A stretch of 64,000 nt of DNA from Paenibacillus mendelii (GCF_024498075.1 NZ_JANHOF010000001.1:806001-870000), one strand, 5' to 3'; positions 25,142 through 34,906 are shown, numbered from the stretch's first letter. Notes: a model not told the origin generated them from the sequence alone. Program-made: numbers and translations.

Positions 25142-27502
25142 TTATTCAGGCTCCACTGTGCAGCGTTTTCTGGCCTCCTCCGAAATGAACGGACTCCAGT
25201 CCCCGATCGTATATAGATGCAGCTCATGCATTGCACGAGTACAAACCGTGTAGAACAGCTTTCTCTCTCGTTCCCTCCCGTAACCGCTAACCGAACCATC
25301 GTACACGATGACCGCATCGAACTCGACCCCTTTAGCTAAGTAGGAAGGAATCACGACAACGCCCTGTTCGAAATCAGACGTTTCTCTCTCCATCAGACGG
25401 ATATCGATGAACTGCTGCAGCGCATCGTGAGCCGTTCGGCTCTCAGCAGCCGTCTTGCAGATGACCGCGATCGTCTGATAGCCCTCTTCCTTCAGCGCCG
25501 TAATCCGTTCAACTATGTGTGCATGAAGCGCTTGGCTATCTTTCACGGTTGTGAGCGTCGGTTTCTCGCCGCTCCGGTTAAACGGCTCGATACTCTCTCC
25601 TCCAGGAATGAGCATACTGGTAAATTCAACGATCGGCCGGGTCGATCGATAACTGCGAGTCAGCATGACTCTTTCCGTTTCTTCCGGATCATACAGCGCT
25701 TCGACTGCAGAGAACCCGCTGCCGCCGCTAGATGTATGCGCATTGATCGATTGATTCATATCACCTAGCGCAGTAACTTTGGCCCTCGGAAACAGCCGCT
25801 TCAGATAAGCGAATTGAAAAGCTGTGTAATCCTGCGCTTCATCGATAAGAATATGACGCACGGACACATTCGTCTGGAATCCGCGGATCCGTTCTACCGC
25901 ATACAGAAACGGTGTTGCATCCTCGTAGGCCATCTCGCCTTCATCCAAACGTTCCAACGTCCGTGTGCAGATTTGGCTCCAGCGGGCCGGCAGCGAATCG
26001 CCTTCCTCCAGGTAAGCTTGAGCGAACGTCGGATCAGCAAACAATTGACGGTATACCGCCTTTAAATTGATAAAATTTAATCGTTTTACGCGATTACGCA
26101 ACGGCTTAAACCGTTCGCGGACGACATACTCGGCCAGCATAGCCCTCTCCGCCTCGAAATCGTCGAAGGAATCCTTATTGAAGCGTTTCTTCCTTCTTAG
26201 CTGCTGATAAATCCTCAGATACGTATCCTTATCCAGCAGTTCGATATCATCTTCTACCCAACGTTCTTCAAGTGCGGCCGTTTGACGTTCCTTCAATCTC
26301 TCCATTAACCGCTCGGCAACGAGACGAAGCCGGTTCGGAATCGGAATCGAATGATCGAGTGAGTAGAAGTAGTCATGAATATCATCCGCTTGAATGAAAG
26401 GCTCCCCGCGAAACGACAGGCTTCGGAAGATGAGCCCCCCGTCTTTTAGAGAGGTTAGATAACGCTCCATCAACTCCACGAACGTGCCGGATGCTTTGTA
26501 GCGAATGCTCTCCATCCGGGCTTCATAGCCCGGATCTTCCATCGCGGACAAAGCGTACTCGAGCTGCTCGTAAGGGTTCTCCAATCGAAATGACTTGCTT
26601 AAGCGAAAATGCAAATAATCCTGGAACGTGGTTTGTTCCATATTATCTTCGCCAAGCTCTGGAAGCACGGTCGACACATAGCTATTGAACATCGGGTTTG
26701 GCGAGAAGAGGACGATCTGATCTGCGCTCAACGTCCCTCTATGCCGGTATAACAAATAAGCTACCCGCTGCAGTGCTGCAGATGTCTTGCCGCTCCCTGC
26801 GGCGCCTTGAACGACAAGCAAGCGGCTGCGGTCATTCCGGATAATTAAATTCTGTTCACGTTGAATCGTCGCGACGATGCTCTTCATCTGAGCATCCGAA
26901 TGCTTGCCGAGAACTTCCTGCAGCATCTCGTCACCGATCGTAACACCCGTATCGAATAGGCTCGCAATGACACCATCCCGTATGACAAACTGCCGTTTCA
27001 GCTTCAGCTCGCCGCCGATCATGCCCATGGGTGTATCATACCGGGCCGGTCCCGGCGGATAATCATAATACAGACTCGAGACCGGCGCACGCCAGTCATA
27101 GATGAGATAATCCGTATCAGTGGCGTCACGCAGCGAGGCAATGCCAAGATAGATGGGCTCGGAGGCAGACTCCCCATTCTCCACAAAATCGATCCGTCCA
27201 AAGTACGGCGATTGTCTCAGCTTCTTCAGGGTCCGCAATTGCTTATCGCTTTGCCTGTGCGCATGCTCGCGGTCGAAGAGCATCTCGGCCTGCTGCCTTA
27301 AGCTTGCTGCAGTCTCGGCCAGCTCAGCTGCATCCTCGAAGTTGACGGTGACATCATCCCAGAAATTTTTGCGGATTTCGACCATTTCACTTCTGGCCTC
27401 AGATGTCTGGCGCTCTAATGTCGCCATTTGGCCGTCAATTTCTTGAACAACCTGATCGACCCGCAGCTGTTCACATTTCCAATCTTGAGCCGGTTCAGAC
27501 AT
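25142..27502 (-). CDS. helD: HelD-like RNA polymerase recycling ATPase, copy 1
   Basis: A 786-residue superfamily-1 (UvrD/Rep-like) ATPase of the HelD type, which binds RNA polymerase and frees stalled complexes. An N-terminal coiled coil (about 10-100), matching the arm that enters the secondary channel, precedes the SPYFGRIDF and DWRAPVSSLYYD segments that mark HelD proteins. Walker A is GAAGSGKT (233-240); the DEAQDY and SYRST motifs follow. The divergent free-standing RNA unit starts about 80 bases upstream. A second HelD is at 48627. Confidence 0.92.
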   Translation of the reverse strand: MSEPAQDWKCEQLRVDQVVQEIDGQMATLERQTSEARSEMVEIRKNFWDDVTVNFEDAAELAETAASLRQQAEMLFDREHAHRQSDKQLRTLKKLRQSPYFGRIDFVENGESASEPIYLGIASLRDATDTDYLIYDWRAPVSSLYYDYPPGPARYDTPMGMIGGELKLKRQFVIRDGVIASLFDTGVTIGDEMLQEVLGKHSDAQMKSIVATIQREQNLIIRNDRSRLLVVQGAAGSGKTSAALQRVAYLLYRHRGTLSADQIVLFSPNPMFNSYVSTVLPELGEDNMEQTTFQDYLHFRLSKSFRLENPYEQLEYALSAMEDPGYEARMESIRYKASGTFVELMERYLTSLKDGGLIFRSLSFRGEPFIQADDIHDYFYSLDHSIPIPNRLRLVAERLMERLKERQTAALEERWVEDDIELLDKDTYLRIYQQLRRKKRFNKDSFDDFEAERAMLAEYVVRERFKPLRNRVKRLNFINLKAVYRQLFADPTFAQAYLEEGDSLPARWSQICTRTLERLDEGEMAYEDATPFLYAVERIRGFQTNVSVRHILIDEAQDYTAFQFAYLKRLFPRAKVTALGDMNQSINAHTSSGGSGFSAVEALYDPEETERVMLTRSYRSTRPIVEFTSMLIPGGESIEPFNRSGEKPTLTTVKDSQALHAHIVERITALKEEGYQTIAVICKTAAESRTAHDALQQFIDIRLMERETSDFEQGVVVIPSYLAKGVEFDAVIVYDGSVSGYGRERERKLFYTVCTRAMHELHLYTIGDWSPFISEEARKRCTVEPE

Positions 27503-27583
27503 TCGACAACGTTCCTCTCACTATAATGTACATTCCTGAATTAACGGTTAGCGGGCATAACGGAAACCGTATGGAAATCAATG

Positions 27584-27613
27584 TTGACATCCCCGGATTC
27601 ATTGTGCTATAAT
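27584..27613 (+). promoter_or_regulatory. Perfect-consensus sigma-A promoter of an orphan transcript
   Basis: TTGACA and TATAAT, both exact consensus, are 18 bases apart. No protein gene follows on this strand before the terminator at 27732-27779. Confidence 0.8.
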
Positions 27614-27619
27614 TATTTT

Positions 27620-27779
27620 GGGAAATTACGTTTTTTTCACACATCTTTGCCGACCATTTTCTATTGTACCAAACCTTTTACTAAAGTTCAATCTCCATAT
27701 TGGATTCCGTTTGATCCATTATTCAACCTACGCGCCCCCTCAAGTTCATCACAGGAACTTGGGAGGGCGCTTCCTTTTT
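27620..27779 (+). ncRNA. Candidate free-standing small RNA, about 160 nt
   Basis: The unit is bounded by an exact-consensus promoter and a strong terminator, and lies between two minus-strand genes (helD and the half MFS). Frames through it (for example from the TTG at 27618) have no ribosome binding site and run past the terminator. The 5' part is U- and A-rich and probably unpaired; the 3' end is the C-rich terminator stem. I do not recognise it as 6S, SRP, RNase P, tmRNA or a riboswitch. Function unknown. Confidence 0.6.
27732..27779 (+). terminator. Terminator of the orphan RNA
   Basis: A 16-bp stem, GCGCCCCCTCAAGTTC with its partner 27755-27770 (14 Watson-Crick pairs and two that would be wobble pairs or mismatches), encloses ATCACAG and is followed by TTCCTTTTT on the plus strand. 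Confidence 0.85.
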
Positions 27780-27847
27780 AACAGTAACACCACGAAAAGC
27801 AATGCAATAGCTGCTTCAACCGCGTTTGACCATGTATCGGTTCTCAT

Positions 27848-28426
27848 CTAAGTCGGAGTCTTTTCCCCTACGCCGCTTAACATGAGTCCGCTGAGAAACA
27901 GCACGATTGAACCCAAGTAGAACATGACATCAAGCGTAAATAGATCGATAAGAACGCCTCCGGCCATAACGGCCAGCCCTGAACAGATCGACACGCCAAT
28001 ATGATAACGGCCGATCTGTTCGCCCCTGCGGCCTTCCTCAGTCATATCGGCCAAGAGCGCTTTCTCGCATGTTTTCTGCATGGCGCCGAAGACACCCATT
28101 AAGATTTGCAGTGCATAGATCTGCCAAATATCCGTCACGATCGGAAACACCAAGAACAGCAGCGCCGTTCCCCAAGCGCTAAGCAGCAGAAACCGCTTGC
28201 GCCCGTAACGATCCGACGATTTGCCAAACACGCCGTTCAAGTAAGCCGAGCATAGCGTGAACAAGCCGTATGCAATGCCGTACTCCGTGAAGTCCCCGCC
28301 AATTTCCTTCACGAATATCAGATAGAACGGAAATACGATGCCTCCGCCGAATGTCATCATGCTCTGTGAAAGCATCATCCATCTCAGCGCCGAGCGCTCC
28401 CGGCCTTCGTGTATCTGTTTTCTCAT
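27848..28426 (-). CDS. Half-length MFS transporter (six helices)
   Basis: A 192-residue protein resembling only the N-terminal half of a major facilitator: six hydrophobic segments and the loop 2-3 signature GKSSDRYGRKRFLL. Full members have 12 helices and about 400 residues. No trace of the second half is seen downstream. It could be a natural half-transporter working as a dimer, or a truncated remnant. Its ATG overlaps the stop of the FAD oxidase gene (ATGA), so it is translated in the same operon. Confidence 0.75.
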   Translation of the reverse strand: MRKQIHEGRERSALRWMMLSQSMMTFGGGIVFPFYLIFVKEIGGDFTEYGIAYGLFTLCSAYLNGVFGKSSDRYGRKRFLLLSAWGTALLFLVFPIVTDIWQIYALQILMGVFGAMQKTCEKALLADMTEEGRRGEQIGRYHIGVSICSGLAVMAGGVLIDLFTLDVMFYLGSIVLFLSGLMLSGVGEKTPT

Positions 28427-29856
28427 CGCCCATACCTCGCATAAAGTTCATTCATAAACAGCAGCCCCGGATCCCATACACGCTTCGCAACGTAGAATGC
28501 ATCTATATTCGGATAGGCTTCCTTGATCTGCCGGGTCGTTCCATACAGCTGATAGGGCAAGTAATACGTTCCCCCTTGTTCTAATGCCAAGTCGATCAGC
28601 CGCCTGGTGGACAGCTCCATACGTTGAAGGGCTGGCGCCGTCCGCTTCGTGTTGAACAGCAAGACGAATGCATAGCTGTCATGGCCAGCATATGAGAGCA
28701 TCGCTTCTTTGTTCTTAGGTACATAACGGATGGTTACGTTGAGCAAGTTCAATTCATCTTCACGAACAATACGACGCAATCCGTCCACGAAGGGCAGGAA
28801 GCGGTCCACCGGGATGAAATATTCCTGCAGAAGGTCGGTTTTCTGCGTGTCGGCATACTCCATGAAGGATGCAGCCGGACGCATCGCATTGTTCCGGGAG
28901 ATTCGCTCTTCCTCCTCCACCAGATAGCCCTTCTTCTGCAATCTCCATACGGCCCCCTTCCCCCAATCGAATTTGCGGGACAAGCCGAATGCAAATTTAG
29001 TGATACCGACGAACCGCTCATCGTTAAGCTCCGCCAAGTCTTCCGTTAAAGCCTCGTCTGTCTTCAAATAGGCTGTTACGAACATGTCCTTCAAGAAAGA
29101 ATCCGGGGCAACCGACATCCGTGCGATCGCCATCACCGAATCCGGGCTTCGAAGCACCTGCTCTCGAAAATACTCCGGAAAAGCTTGATAATCGAGGGGT
29201 ACAACATGCTTCTTGTATACCGCATCGTCCGTTAGGCGCAAATCAGCATCGAGAATTATACCAAACAATCCGTAACCGCCTATCACAAGCGGGAACAGCT
29301 CCGCGTTCTCTGTCCGGCTTATCTGCAGCTTCTCTCCGCTTGCCAGCAGAAGACGGAACGATTCCACCGAATCGATCAGCGGCCCTTCTCCGAGGTCGCG
29401 GCCATGCGCGTTCACACTCATCGAACCGCCAACCGTAAACAAATTTTGCGATTGCATGATGCGCATCGCCAAGCCCAGCGGCTGGATCGCCTTCTGGATC
29501 TTCTCCCAGGTTGCGCCGCTCTGCACGCGGATCAGCTTCCGGTCTTCATCAATATGGAGAATGCGGTCATAACCCTTCATATCCAGGACGATTGCATTCT
29601 CGTATAAGGTTTGTCCGCCTTGACTATGACGCGCGCCTGATACCGATATCGGAAGCTTCTTGCGTTTCGCCTCCGCAAGCGCATCGACAATGTCATCCGT
29701 CTGTTCGATATGCACGACCTTATGAACGCGAATCTCCATTAAACGGCCCACATCGGATGCATACTCTCCTGCCGGCATCTTCATGCGCGTGAATATCGAC
29801 AAGGCCAGCAGCAGCGCATAACTAACAATGGCGAGCCCCCATACACGGCGTCGCAT
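28423..29856 (-). CDS. FAD-linked oxidase (aldonolactone oxidase-like)
   Basis: About 477 residues. An N-terminal membrane helix (about 6-24) suggests anchoring at the outer face. The PCMH-type FAD domain (about 45-220) has VSGARHSQGGQT, where the histidine is the usual covalent FAD site, and GGSMSVNAHGRD. The C-terminal substrate domain resembles gulono/arabinonolactone-type oxidases. The ATG at 29856 overlaps the LysR stop in TGATG. It lies between LysR and the half MFS gene; substrate unknown. Confidence 0.88.
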   Translation of the reverse strand: MRRRVWGLAIVSYALLLALSIFTRMKMPAGEYASDVGRLMEIRVHKVVHIEQTDDIVDALAEAKRKKLPISVSGARHSQGGQTLYENAIVLDMKGYDRILHIDEDRKLIRVQSGATWEKIQKAIQPLGLAMRIMQSQNLFTVGGSMSVNAHGRDLGEGPLIDSVESFRLLLASGEKLQISRTENAELFPLVIGGYGLFGIILDADLRLTDDAVYKKHVVPLDYQAFPEYFREQVLRSPDSVMAIARMSVAPDSFLKDMFVTAYLKTDEALTEDLAELNDERFVGITKFAFGLSRKFDWGKGAVWRLQKKGYLVEEEERISRNNAMRPAASFMEYADTQKTDLLQEYFIPVDRFLPFVDGLRRIVREDELNLLNVTIRYVPKNKEAMLSYAGHDSYAFVLLFNTKRTAPALQRMELSTRRLIDLALEQGGTYYLPYQLYGTTRQIKEAYPNIDAFYVAKRVWDPGLLFMNELYARYGR

Positions 29857-30749
29857 CAAAATGCAGTCCCATCTCCGGTAATTTGCCTGGCAAAATGGGC
29901 GGCAATCGGAGGAAGCGGATCGTCAGCTCGCCATACGAGCACGATTGGATTAACCAATTTCGCATCGGTGACATCAACGCGGGCGATCTCCCCCCGGGCT
30001 GCAGCATCTTTCGCCTCCAAGGAGGAAACATACGCTGCGCCGAACCCAGCTGCCACATGGCGTACGGTTTCTTGCACACCGTCTACCTTTAATACTGCGG
30101 TTGGCTGTCTTACACCGCGAACCCTGCATAGGGAGAGCAGTCTGTCCATTGCGGCGCTCCCTGTTTCGCGCATCACAAACGGCTGCTCGATCATCGAAGA
30201 CAACGCGAGGGATAGACCGGCAAGCGGATGCGCAGCCGGCACGACGAACCATAGTTCATCCTCAAGCAGAAGGCGATGTGACAACCCTTGAAATTCCTCC
30301 GAGCTGCCGCCGATCACCGCCAAATCTGCTTCATAGTGCAGCAAAGCGCGCCTGGCATCACGCGCATTGCCTGTGACCAGCTTCGCAACTACAGATGGAT
30401 AAGCCTCCCGGAAAGTCATCAGCCAGCCGGGCAGCAGAAAGTTCGCAGGAAGCGATGTAGCCGCTATACGTATAACACCACTCTCGCCGGAACGGAAGGC
30501 ATCGACATCCCGCTTGATATCCCGCTCCAATGCGGCGACTCTAGCCGCGTGGGCTGCAACCCGTTCTCCTGCGGCAGTAAGCAAGATCCCTCTGCCCCTC
30601 GGAGCGAGCAAGGTCAATCCAAGCTCATGCGATAAATTACGCACATGAGCGGTTACGGCAGGCTGGCTGATACGCAGCTCTTCGGCTGCCTTCGTCACGC
30701 TGCCCATAACAGCTACATGATGAAACACAATAAGCCCGTATAAATTCAC
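29856..30749 (-). CDS. LysR family regulator
   Basis: A 297-residue LysR-type regulator. The N-terminal winged helix (1-65; GSVTKAAEELRISQPAVTAHVRNLSHELG) is followed by a two-lobe effector domain (about 90-295). It is the first gene of the operon with the FAD oxidase and the half MFS, both joined by stop-start overlaps, and is divergent from threonine synthase with 160 A+T-rich bases between. It may control either unit. Confidence 0.92.
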   Translation of the reverse strand: MNLYGLIVFHHVAVMGSVTKAAEELRISQPAVTAHVRNLSHELGLTLLAPRGRGILLTAAGERVAAHAARVAALERDIKRDVDAFRSGESGVIRIAATSLPANFLLPGWLMTFREAYPSVVAKLVTGNARDARRALLHYEADLAVIGGSSEEFQGLSHRLLLEDELWFVVPAAHPLAGLSLALSSMIEQPFVMRETGSAAMDRLLSLCRVRGVRQPTAVLKVDGVQETVRHVAAGFGAAYVSSLEAKDAAARGEIARVDVTDAKLVNPIVLVWRADDPLPPIAAHFARQITGDGTAF

Positions 30750-30909
30750 CCAGCACCTCCGGCCAACAGATTCATAATTTAAAGTTATGATTAACGTAAT
30801 TATTGGTATTAGAATTATGATTCAACTACCGTTATTGTAAAGCTAACCCACATGTGGAACAAGCGAACACATAACAAAATTAGGTTAAAGCAAGGAGTGG
30901 AATTAGGCC

Positions 30910-32211
30910 ATGAAAGCAGTATGTTCAGAGTGTCGTAAAGAAACAGAATTGAAGTCTCCCATGCGTTACGAATGCGAATGCGGGGGGCTGCTCGAGATCG
31001 TCCATGATTTCAGCGGATTAGACCCGGATAAGCTTAAACGGCTTTTTCATGAGCGCCGTTCGGAGCGGAGCACGATCTACGCCAGCGGTGTCTGGCGGTA
31101 TAAGGAGCTCATCGCGCCAGAGCTTGGGGAGCAATCGATTATAACGAAGCAGGAAGGCAATACGGGACTGTATGAGTCGAGACGGGCTGCGGAGTATGCA
31201 TCGGTACGCAGGGTTTGGTTGAAAGCGCAAAGTGAGAACCCCAGCGGATCGTTCAAGGACAACGGGATGACGGCTGCCGTCTCGCACGGTTATGAGCTGG
31301 GCTATCGCCGATTCGCTTGTTCCTCTACGGGCAATACGTCCTCCTCGCTTGCCATGTATGCCGCAATCGGCAGTCAAGCTTCCGTCGTGCTTGTCCCTCG
31401 CAACGGCGTGTCGGATAATAAAGTGCTCCAATCCATCGCCTATGGAGCGGAGCTCCGCACATTTGAGGGTACGTATGATGACGGAATCGCTTTCTTGAAA
31501 GCCCATGCCGAGGAGCTCGGTCTATATGTGTGCAACTCGATTAATCCTCTGCGCATCGAAGGCCAGAAGAGCATCATCTTTGAAATCGCGCAGGATATGG
31601 ACTGGAAGCTTCCCGAATGGTTCATCCTGCCCGGCGGAGCGCTCAGCAATGCGGCTGCGCTTGGCAGAGGGTTGTATGATTTGTTCTCACTGGGCTTCAT
31701 TGATAAGCTGCCCCGCGTGGCCGTTGTTCAGGCCGAAGGCGCAAGTCCTTTCCACCGTCTAGTCGCCAGCTTGGCGGGACATGATACGCCGCACAGCCAA
31801 CATGCCGCTTCTCCTCGTATTCAGCCGGAGCCTCAACCGCACACCCGGGCTTCCGCACTTAATATCGGCAACCCTCCCAGCTGGCGCAAGGCCCTGCATA
31901 CACTGAATTTAACTCATGGCGTAACCGTATCCGTATCGGATTTCGATATTATGGAAGCCAAAGCGGTTATCGATCGCAGCGGTATCGGCTGTGAACCCGC
32001 ATCCGCCGCTTCGCTTGCCGGTCTCCGCAAGCTGGTTCTGGATGGAATTATTCATCCGGAGCAGACCGCCGTATGCTTGCTTACGGGCCACCTGTTAAAG
32101 GACACGGAGGCGATTAAGGAATACCACATCGGGCAAAGATGGGGCAAATTCATGGCGAATGCACCCAGACATGTCGATTTGAACCGGATAAGTGGTTTGG
32201 AGATTCTTTAA
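30910..32211 (+). CDS. thrC: Threonine synthase
   Basis: A 433-residue PLP enzyme converting O-phosphohomoserine to threonine. It has the bacterial zinc-ribbon start (Cys5, Cys8, Cys22, Cys24), the PLP lysine Lys116 in SGSFKDNG, the STGNTSSSLAMYAA phosphate-binding region and the PGGALSNAAALG loop. An insertion of about 28 residues rich in His, Pro, Gln and Ala (about 291-318) lies between VASLAG and IGNPPSW and looks like a flexible loop. GAGTGG-type site precedes the ATG. It stands alone rather than in a hom-thrCB operon. Confidence 0.92.
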   Translation: MKAVCSECRKETELKSPMRYECECGGLLEIVHDFSGLDPDKLKRLFHERRSERSTIYASGVWRYKELIAPELGEQSIITKQEGNTGLYESRRAAEYASVRRVWLKAQSENPSGSFKDNGMTAAVSHGYELGYRRFACSSTGNTSSSLAMYAAIGSQASVVLVPRNGVSDNKVLQSIAYGAELRTFEGTYDDGIAFLKAHAEELGLYVCNSINPLRIEGQKSIIFEIAQDMDWKLPEWFILPGGALSNAAALGRGLYDLFSLGFIDKLPRVAVVQAEGASPFHRLVASLAGHDTPHSQHAASPRIQPEPQPHTRASALNIGNPPSWRKALHTLNLTHGVTVSVSDFDIMEAKAVIDRSGIGCEPASAASLAGLRKLVLDGIIHPEQTAVCLLTGHLLKDTEAIKEYHIGQRWGKFMANAPRHVDLNRISGLEIL

Positions 32212-32239
32212 AGCCTATTACAGATATTAGCCCACATCC

Positions 32240-32268
32240 GATTAATGTTTCCACAATCATGCATAATA
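32240..32268 (+). promoter_or_regulatory. Candidate sigma-G promoter of the ger operon
   Basis: GATTA and CATAATA are 17 bases apart and resemble the GHATR / CATNHTA pattern of forespore sigma-G promoters. A short palindrome TATGACAACGTCATA lies downstream at 32289-32303. Evidence is motif-level only. Confidence 0.35.
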
Positions 32269-32326
32269 CCCAGGACACTTTGGAACAATATGACAACGTC
32301 ATAATAATAATCCGGGTGATTGTGCA

Positions 32327-33421
32327 ATGATAAACGCCGTAACTAAAATCAGTTTTTTTCAAGCCTGCTTGATTCTGATGCTCGCGATCGGATTGACGAA
32401 TCATGTCATCATCAATCCCATGCTCTTGGATGCGTCCGGAAGAGATGCTTGGATTGCGGTGCTCTTGGCAGGAGCATGCTATCTTCCTTGGTGTGCGCTT
32501 CTTGTGCTGTTCATGCGCAACTCAGGCGGGCAGAAGCTTCAGCCTTGGCTGGCAAGCCGGACAGCCTCCTGGATTTCGTGGATTCTTGTTTTTCCGCTAT
32601 GCGTCCAGGTCTACCTGATCGGATGTACAACCATTATCAATACGGAGACCTGGACCTTGACTTATTATTTGCCGGATACGCCTAAGTTTGTGCTGGTGAT
32701 CACGTTAAGCCTGGTTTGCTTTTATTATGCCCGCTCAGGCATTCGCATGATTGCATACAGTTCCGGAATCCTGCTTCCGATCGTCATCGTTCTCGGTTAT
32801 TTCGTTTCTTTCTCCAACAGCCCCAACAAGGATTACACCCTGATGAAGCCCATACTGGAACACGGATGGCAGCCCGCCTTGAACGGGATGCTATACGCTG
32901 GAGGGGGGTTCATCGAATTAGTGCTGCTGCTCACGATCCAGCACCGGTTAAAATCAAGGCCTAAGGTATGGCAGCTCGTATTATTAGCGGCCATTCTTGT
33001 CTATATCACAGTCGGCCCGGTTATCGGTGCAATTACGGAATTTGGCCATAAAGAAGCCGCCAAGCAGTTCGAATCTCCTTATGAGCAATGGCGCCTTGTC
33101 AAGCTGGGTAACGATCTCGAACACGTCGACTTCTTGTCTGTTTTTCAATGGATGTCCGGCGCTGTGATCCGGGTCAGCTTTGCCCAGTATATTCTGGCCG
33201 AACTCCTTCCCTTTCGCTCGGCCAAAGCACGTGACTGGTTCATCCTCTTCATTACGGTAAGTTACATCACCATCGCCATGTACCCGATCGAACAGCACGA
33301 CTTCTACCGATGGATGACACTGTATTACTTCCCGGTATCTCTGCTTGTGGCTTTCTTTGTGTCTGCGGTGTATATTGCCATCTCACTAATAAGGAAGAAG
33401 AAGGGGAAGGAGCAGGTATGA
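32327..33421 (+). CDS. GerAB/ArcD/ProY family spore germination permease
   Basis: A 364-residue membrane protein of the B subunit type of Ger(A) nutrient receptors, related to amino acid transporters, with about ten hydrophobic segments. In the spore inner membrane it binds the germinant. The gene opens the B-A-C operon; its stop overlaps the A-subunit start (ATGA at 33418-33421). The ribosome site is weak (GGGTG). Confidence 0.92.
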   Translation: MINAVTKISFFQACLILMLAIGLTNHVIINPMLLDASGRDAWIAVLLAGACYLPWCALLVLFMRNSGGQKLQPWLASRTASWISWILVFPLCVQVYLIGCTTIINTETWTLTYYLPDTPKFVLVITLSLVCFYYARSGIRMIAYSSGILLPIVIVLGYFVSFSNSPNKDYTLMKPILEHGWQPALNGMLYAGGGFIELVLLLTIQHRLKSRPKVWQLVLLAAILVYITVGPVIGAITEFGHKEAAKQFESPYEQWRLVKLGNDLEHVDFLSVFQWMSGAVIRVSFAQYILAELLPFRSAKARDWFILFITVSYITIAMYPIEQHDFYRWMTLYYFPVSLLVAFFVSAVYIAISLIRKKKGKEQV

Positions 33422-34905
33422 ACGATTCTATGCTTTGGCAAGGCCAACCTGAGAAATGGACATTTGAGAAGCTCGAAGAACTGTTCATTGACGCAGTAGA
33501 TGTCAATATCAAACGAATACAGCTGAGCGCGGAGGCATCCTCAGAGGTTGTCCTGCTATATGGCGAAGGACTGACTGACACGTCCATGATCAGCAGAGTC
33601 GTTCTTCCGGAGCTGGAGCAGCTGTTTCGTAAGCAGGGCTTCTTGGAGCTGCTTGACAATCCGGTGCACGGCACCCTTCCGCTTATTTCAACCCCGGCGA
33701 AGGTCACAGTCAATGATCTGTCGGAATGGATCTTTCAGGGGGATCTTCTTCTCTTCTTTCCTGCAGCCGACAGCGCACTGTTCCGATTGAGCATCTGCCA
33801 TCGTCCCGAACGCACGCCCGAGGAATCCAGCACGGAAATTACGATCAAAGGTCCAAAGGACGGATTTACAGAGGATATCCTGACCAATGTGGGCTTAATC
33901 CGCAAGCGGATTCGCAGCCAATCCCTGTGCAACGAAAATTTTGTGGTGGGACGGCGCACGAGGACGAAGCTGAGCTTAATCTATTTTCAGGATATCCTTA
34001 ACCCCGGTATTCTTAATGAGGTTCGCAGTCGGTTAAATAAGATTGATATTGACGGATTGTACAGCATCAACCAGCTTGAATCGTTCATAAACGATACCAA
34101 ATACTCGTTATTTCCTTTGCTTGACTTCACCGGACGTCCCGACAAGGTTGTCGCCAGCCTGCTTGCCGGCCGATTCGTCATCATCGTCGACGGCAACCCG
34201 ATGGTCATGATCGGGCCGGGAAGCTTCTCTCTCTTAATGAAGTCGCCTGAAGATCTGCATTTCAATTTCGAATATGTGTCGTTCGCGCGCCTCATCCGAT
34301 TGCTCAGCTTTGCTATATCGGTCCTGCTGCCGGGCGCATGGGTTGCGCTCTCTTCCTTCCACCCGGATCAGCTGCCCTTTCGATTGATGGCGACGATCGC
34401 CTCCTCACGCTTAGGACTTCCTTTCTCCGGGCAGCTGGAATTGTTTATCCTGCTCGTCCTGCTGGAAATCTTCCGGGAAGCCGGCCTTCGCTTGCCGAGC
34501 TCGATCGGCCAGACCTTGACTGTAGTCGGCGGATTGATTATCGGCGATGCCGCAATCCGGGCCGGTCTTGTTTCTCCGAGCGTCGTTGTCGTAGGCGCAT
34601 TGACCGCTGTGGCCGGTGTCACGCTCGTCAATCAATCACTCAGCGGTACGGTGAGCGTTATTCGATTTGTCCTTTTCTTCATTGCTTCTTTTCTCGGGAT
34701 GTACGGCCTGCTGCTTGGCATAGTCGTCCTTGTCGGTTATATGTGCAGCCTTCGCTCATTCGGTATTCCTTATATGGCTCCCGTATCGCCTATGTACAGC
34801 TGGAGCAGTATGTTTAAATCTGTTCTGCGATTCCCATGGCGAAAGATGAACAATCGGCCTGAAGGACTGCAGCCAATCGACAAGGACCGGTATAAGGAGG
34901 AGTAG
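33418..34905 (+). CDS. GerAA/GerKA family spore germination protein
   Basis: A 495-residue A subunit: a large N-terminal soluble region (1-280) and about five or six membrane helices (about 285-440; PFSGQLELFILLVLLEIFREAGLRLPSSIGQ region is highly typical). A subunits form the pentameric ion channel of the receptor. The ATG at 33418 overlaps the B-subunit stop and follows GAAGGAG; a frame from 33310 is not used. The tail after residue 470 is basic. Confidence 0.93.
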   Translation: MNDSMLWQGQPEKWTFEKLEELFIDAVDVNIKRIQLSAEASSEVVLLYGEGLTDTSMISRVVLPELEQLFRKQGFLELLDNPVHGTLPLISTPAKVTVNDLSEWIFQGDLLLFFPAADSALFRLSICHRPERTPEESSTEITIKGPKDGFTEDILTNVGLIRKRIRSQSLCNENFVVGRRTRTKLSLIYFQDILNPGILNEVRSRLNKIDIDGLYSINQLESFINDTKYSLFPLLDFTGRPDKVVASLLAGRFVIIVDGNPMVMIGPGSFSLLMKSPEDLHFNFEYVSFARLIRLLSFAISVLLPGAWVALSSFHPDQLPFRLMATIASSRLGLPFSGQLELFILLVLLEIFREAGLRLPSSIGQTLTVVGGLIIGDAAIRAGLVSPSVVVVGALTAVAGVTLVNQSLSGTVSVIRFVLFFIASFLGMYGLLLGIVVLVGYMCSLRSFGIPYMAPVSPMYSWSSMFKSVLRFPWRKMNNRPEGLQPIDKDRYKEE

Positions 34906-34906
34906 C

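Noticed and set aside
30750-30909. Riboswitch or T-box leader of threonine synthase
   Set aside because: The A+T-rich gap shows no conserved riboswitch core and no terminator/antiterminator pair; it looks like a LysR operator region only.
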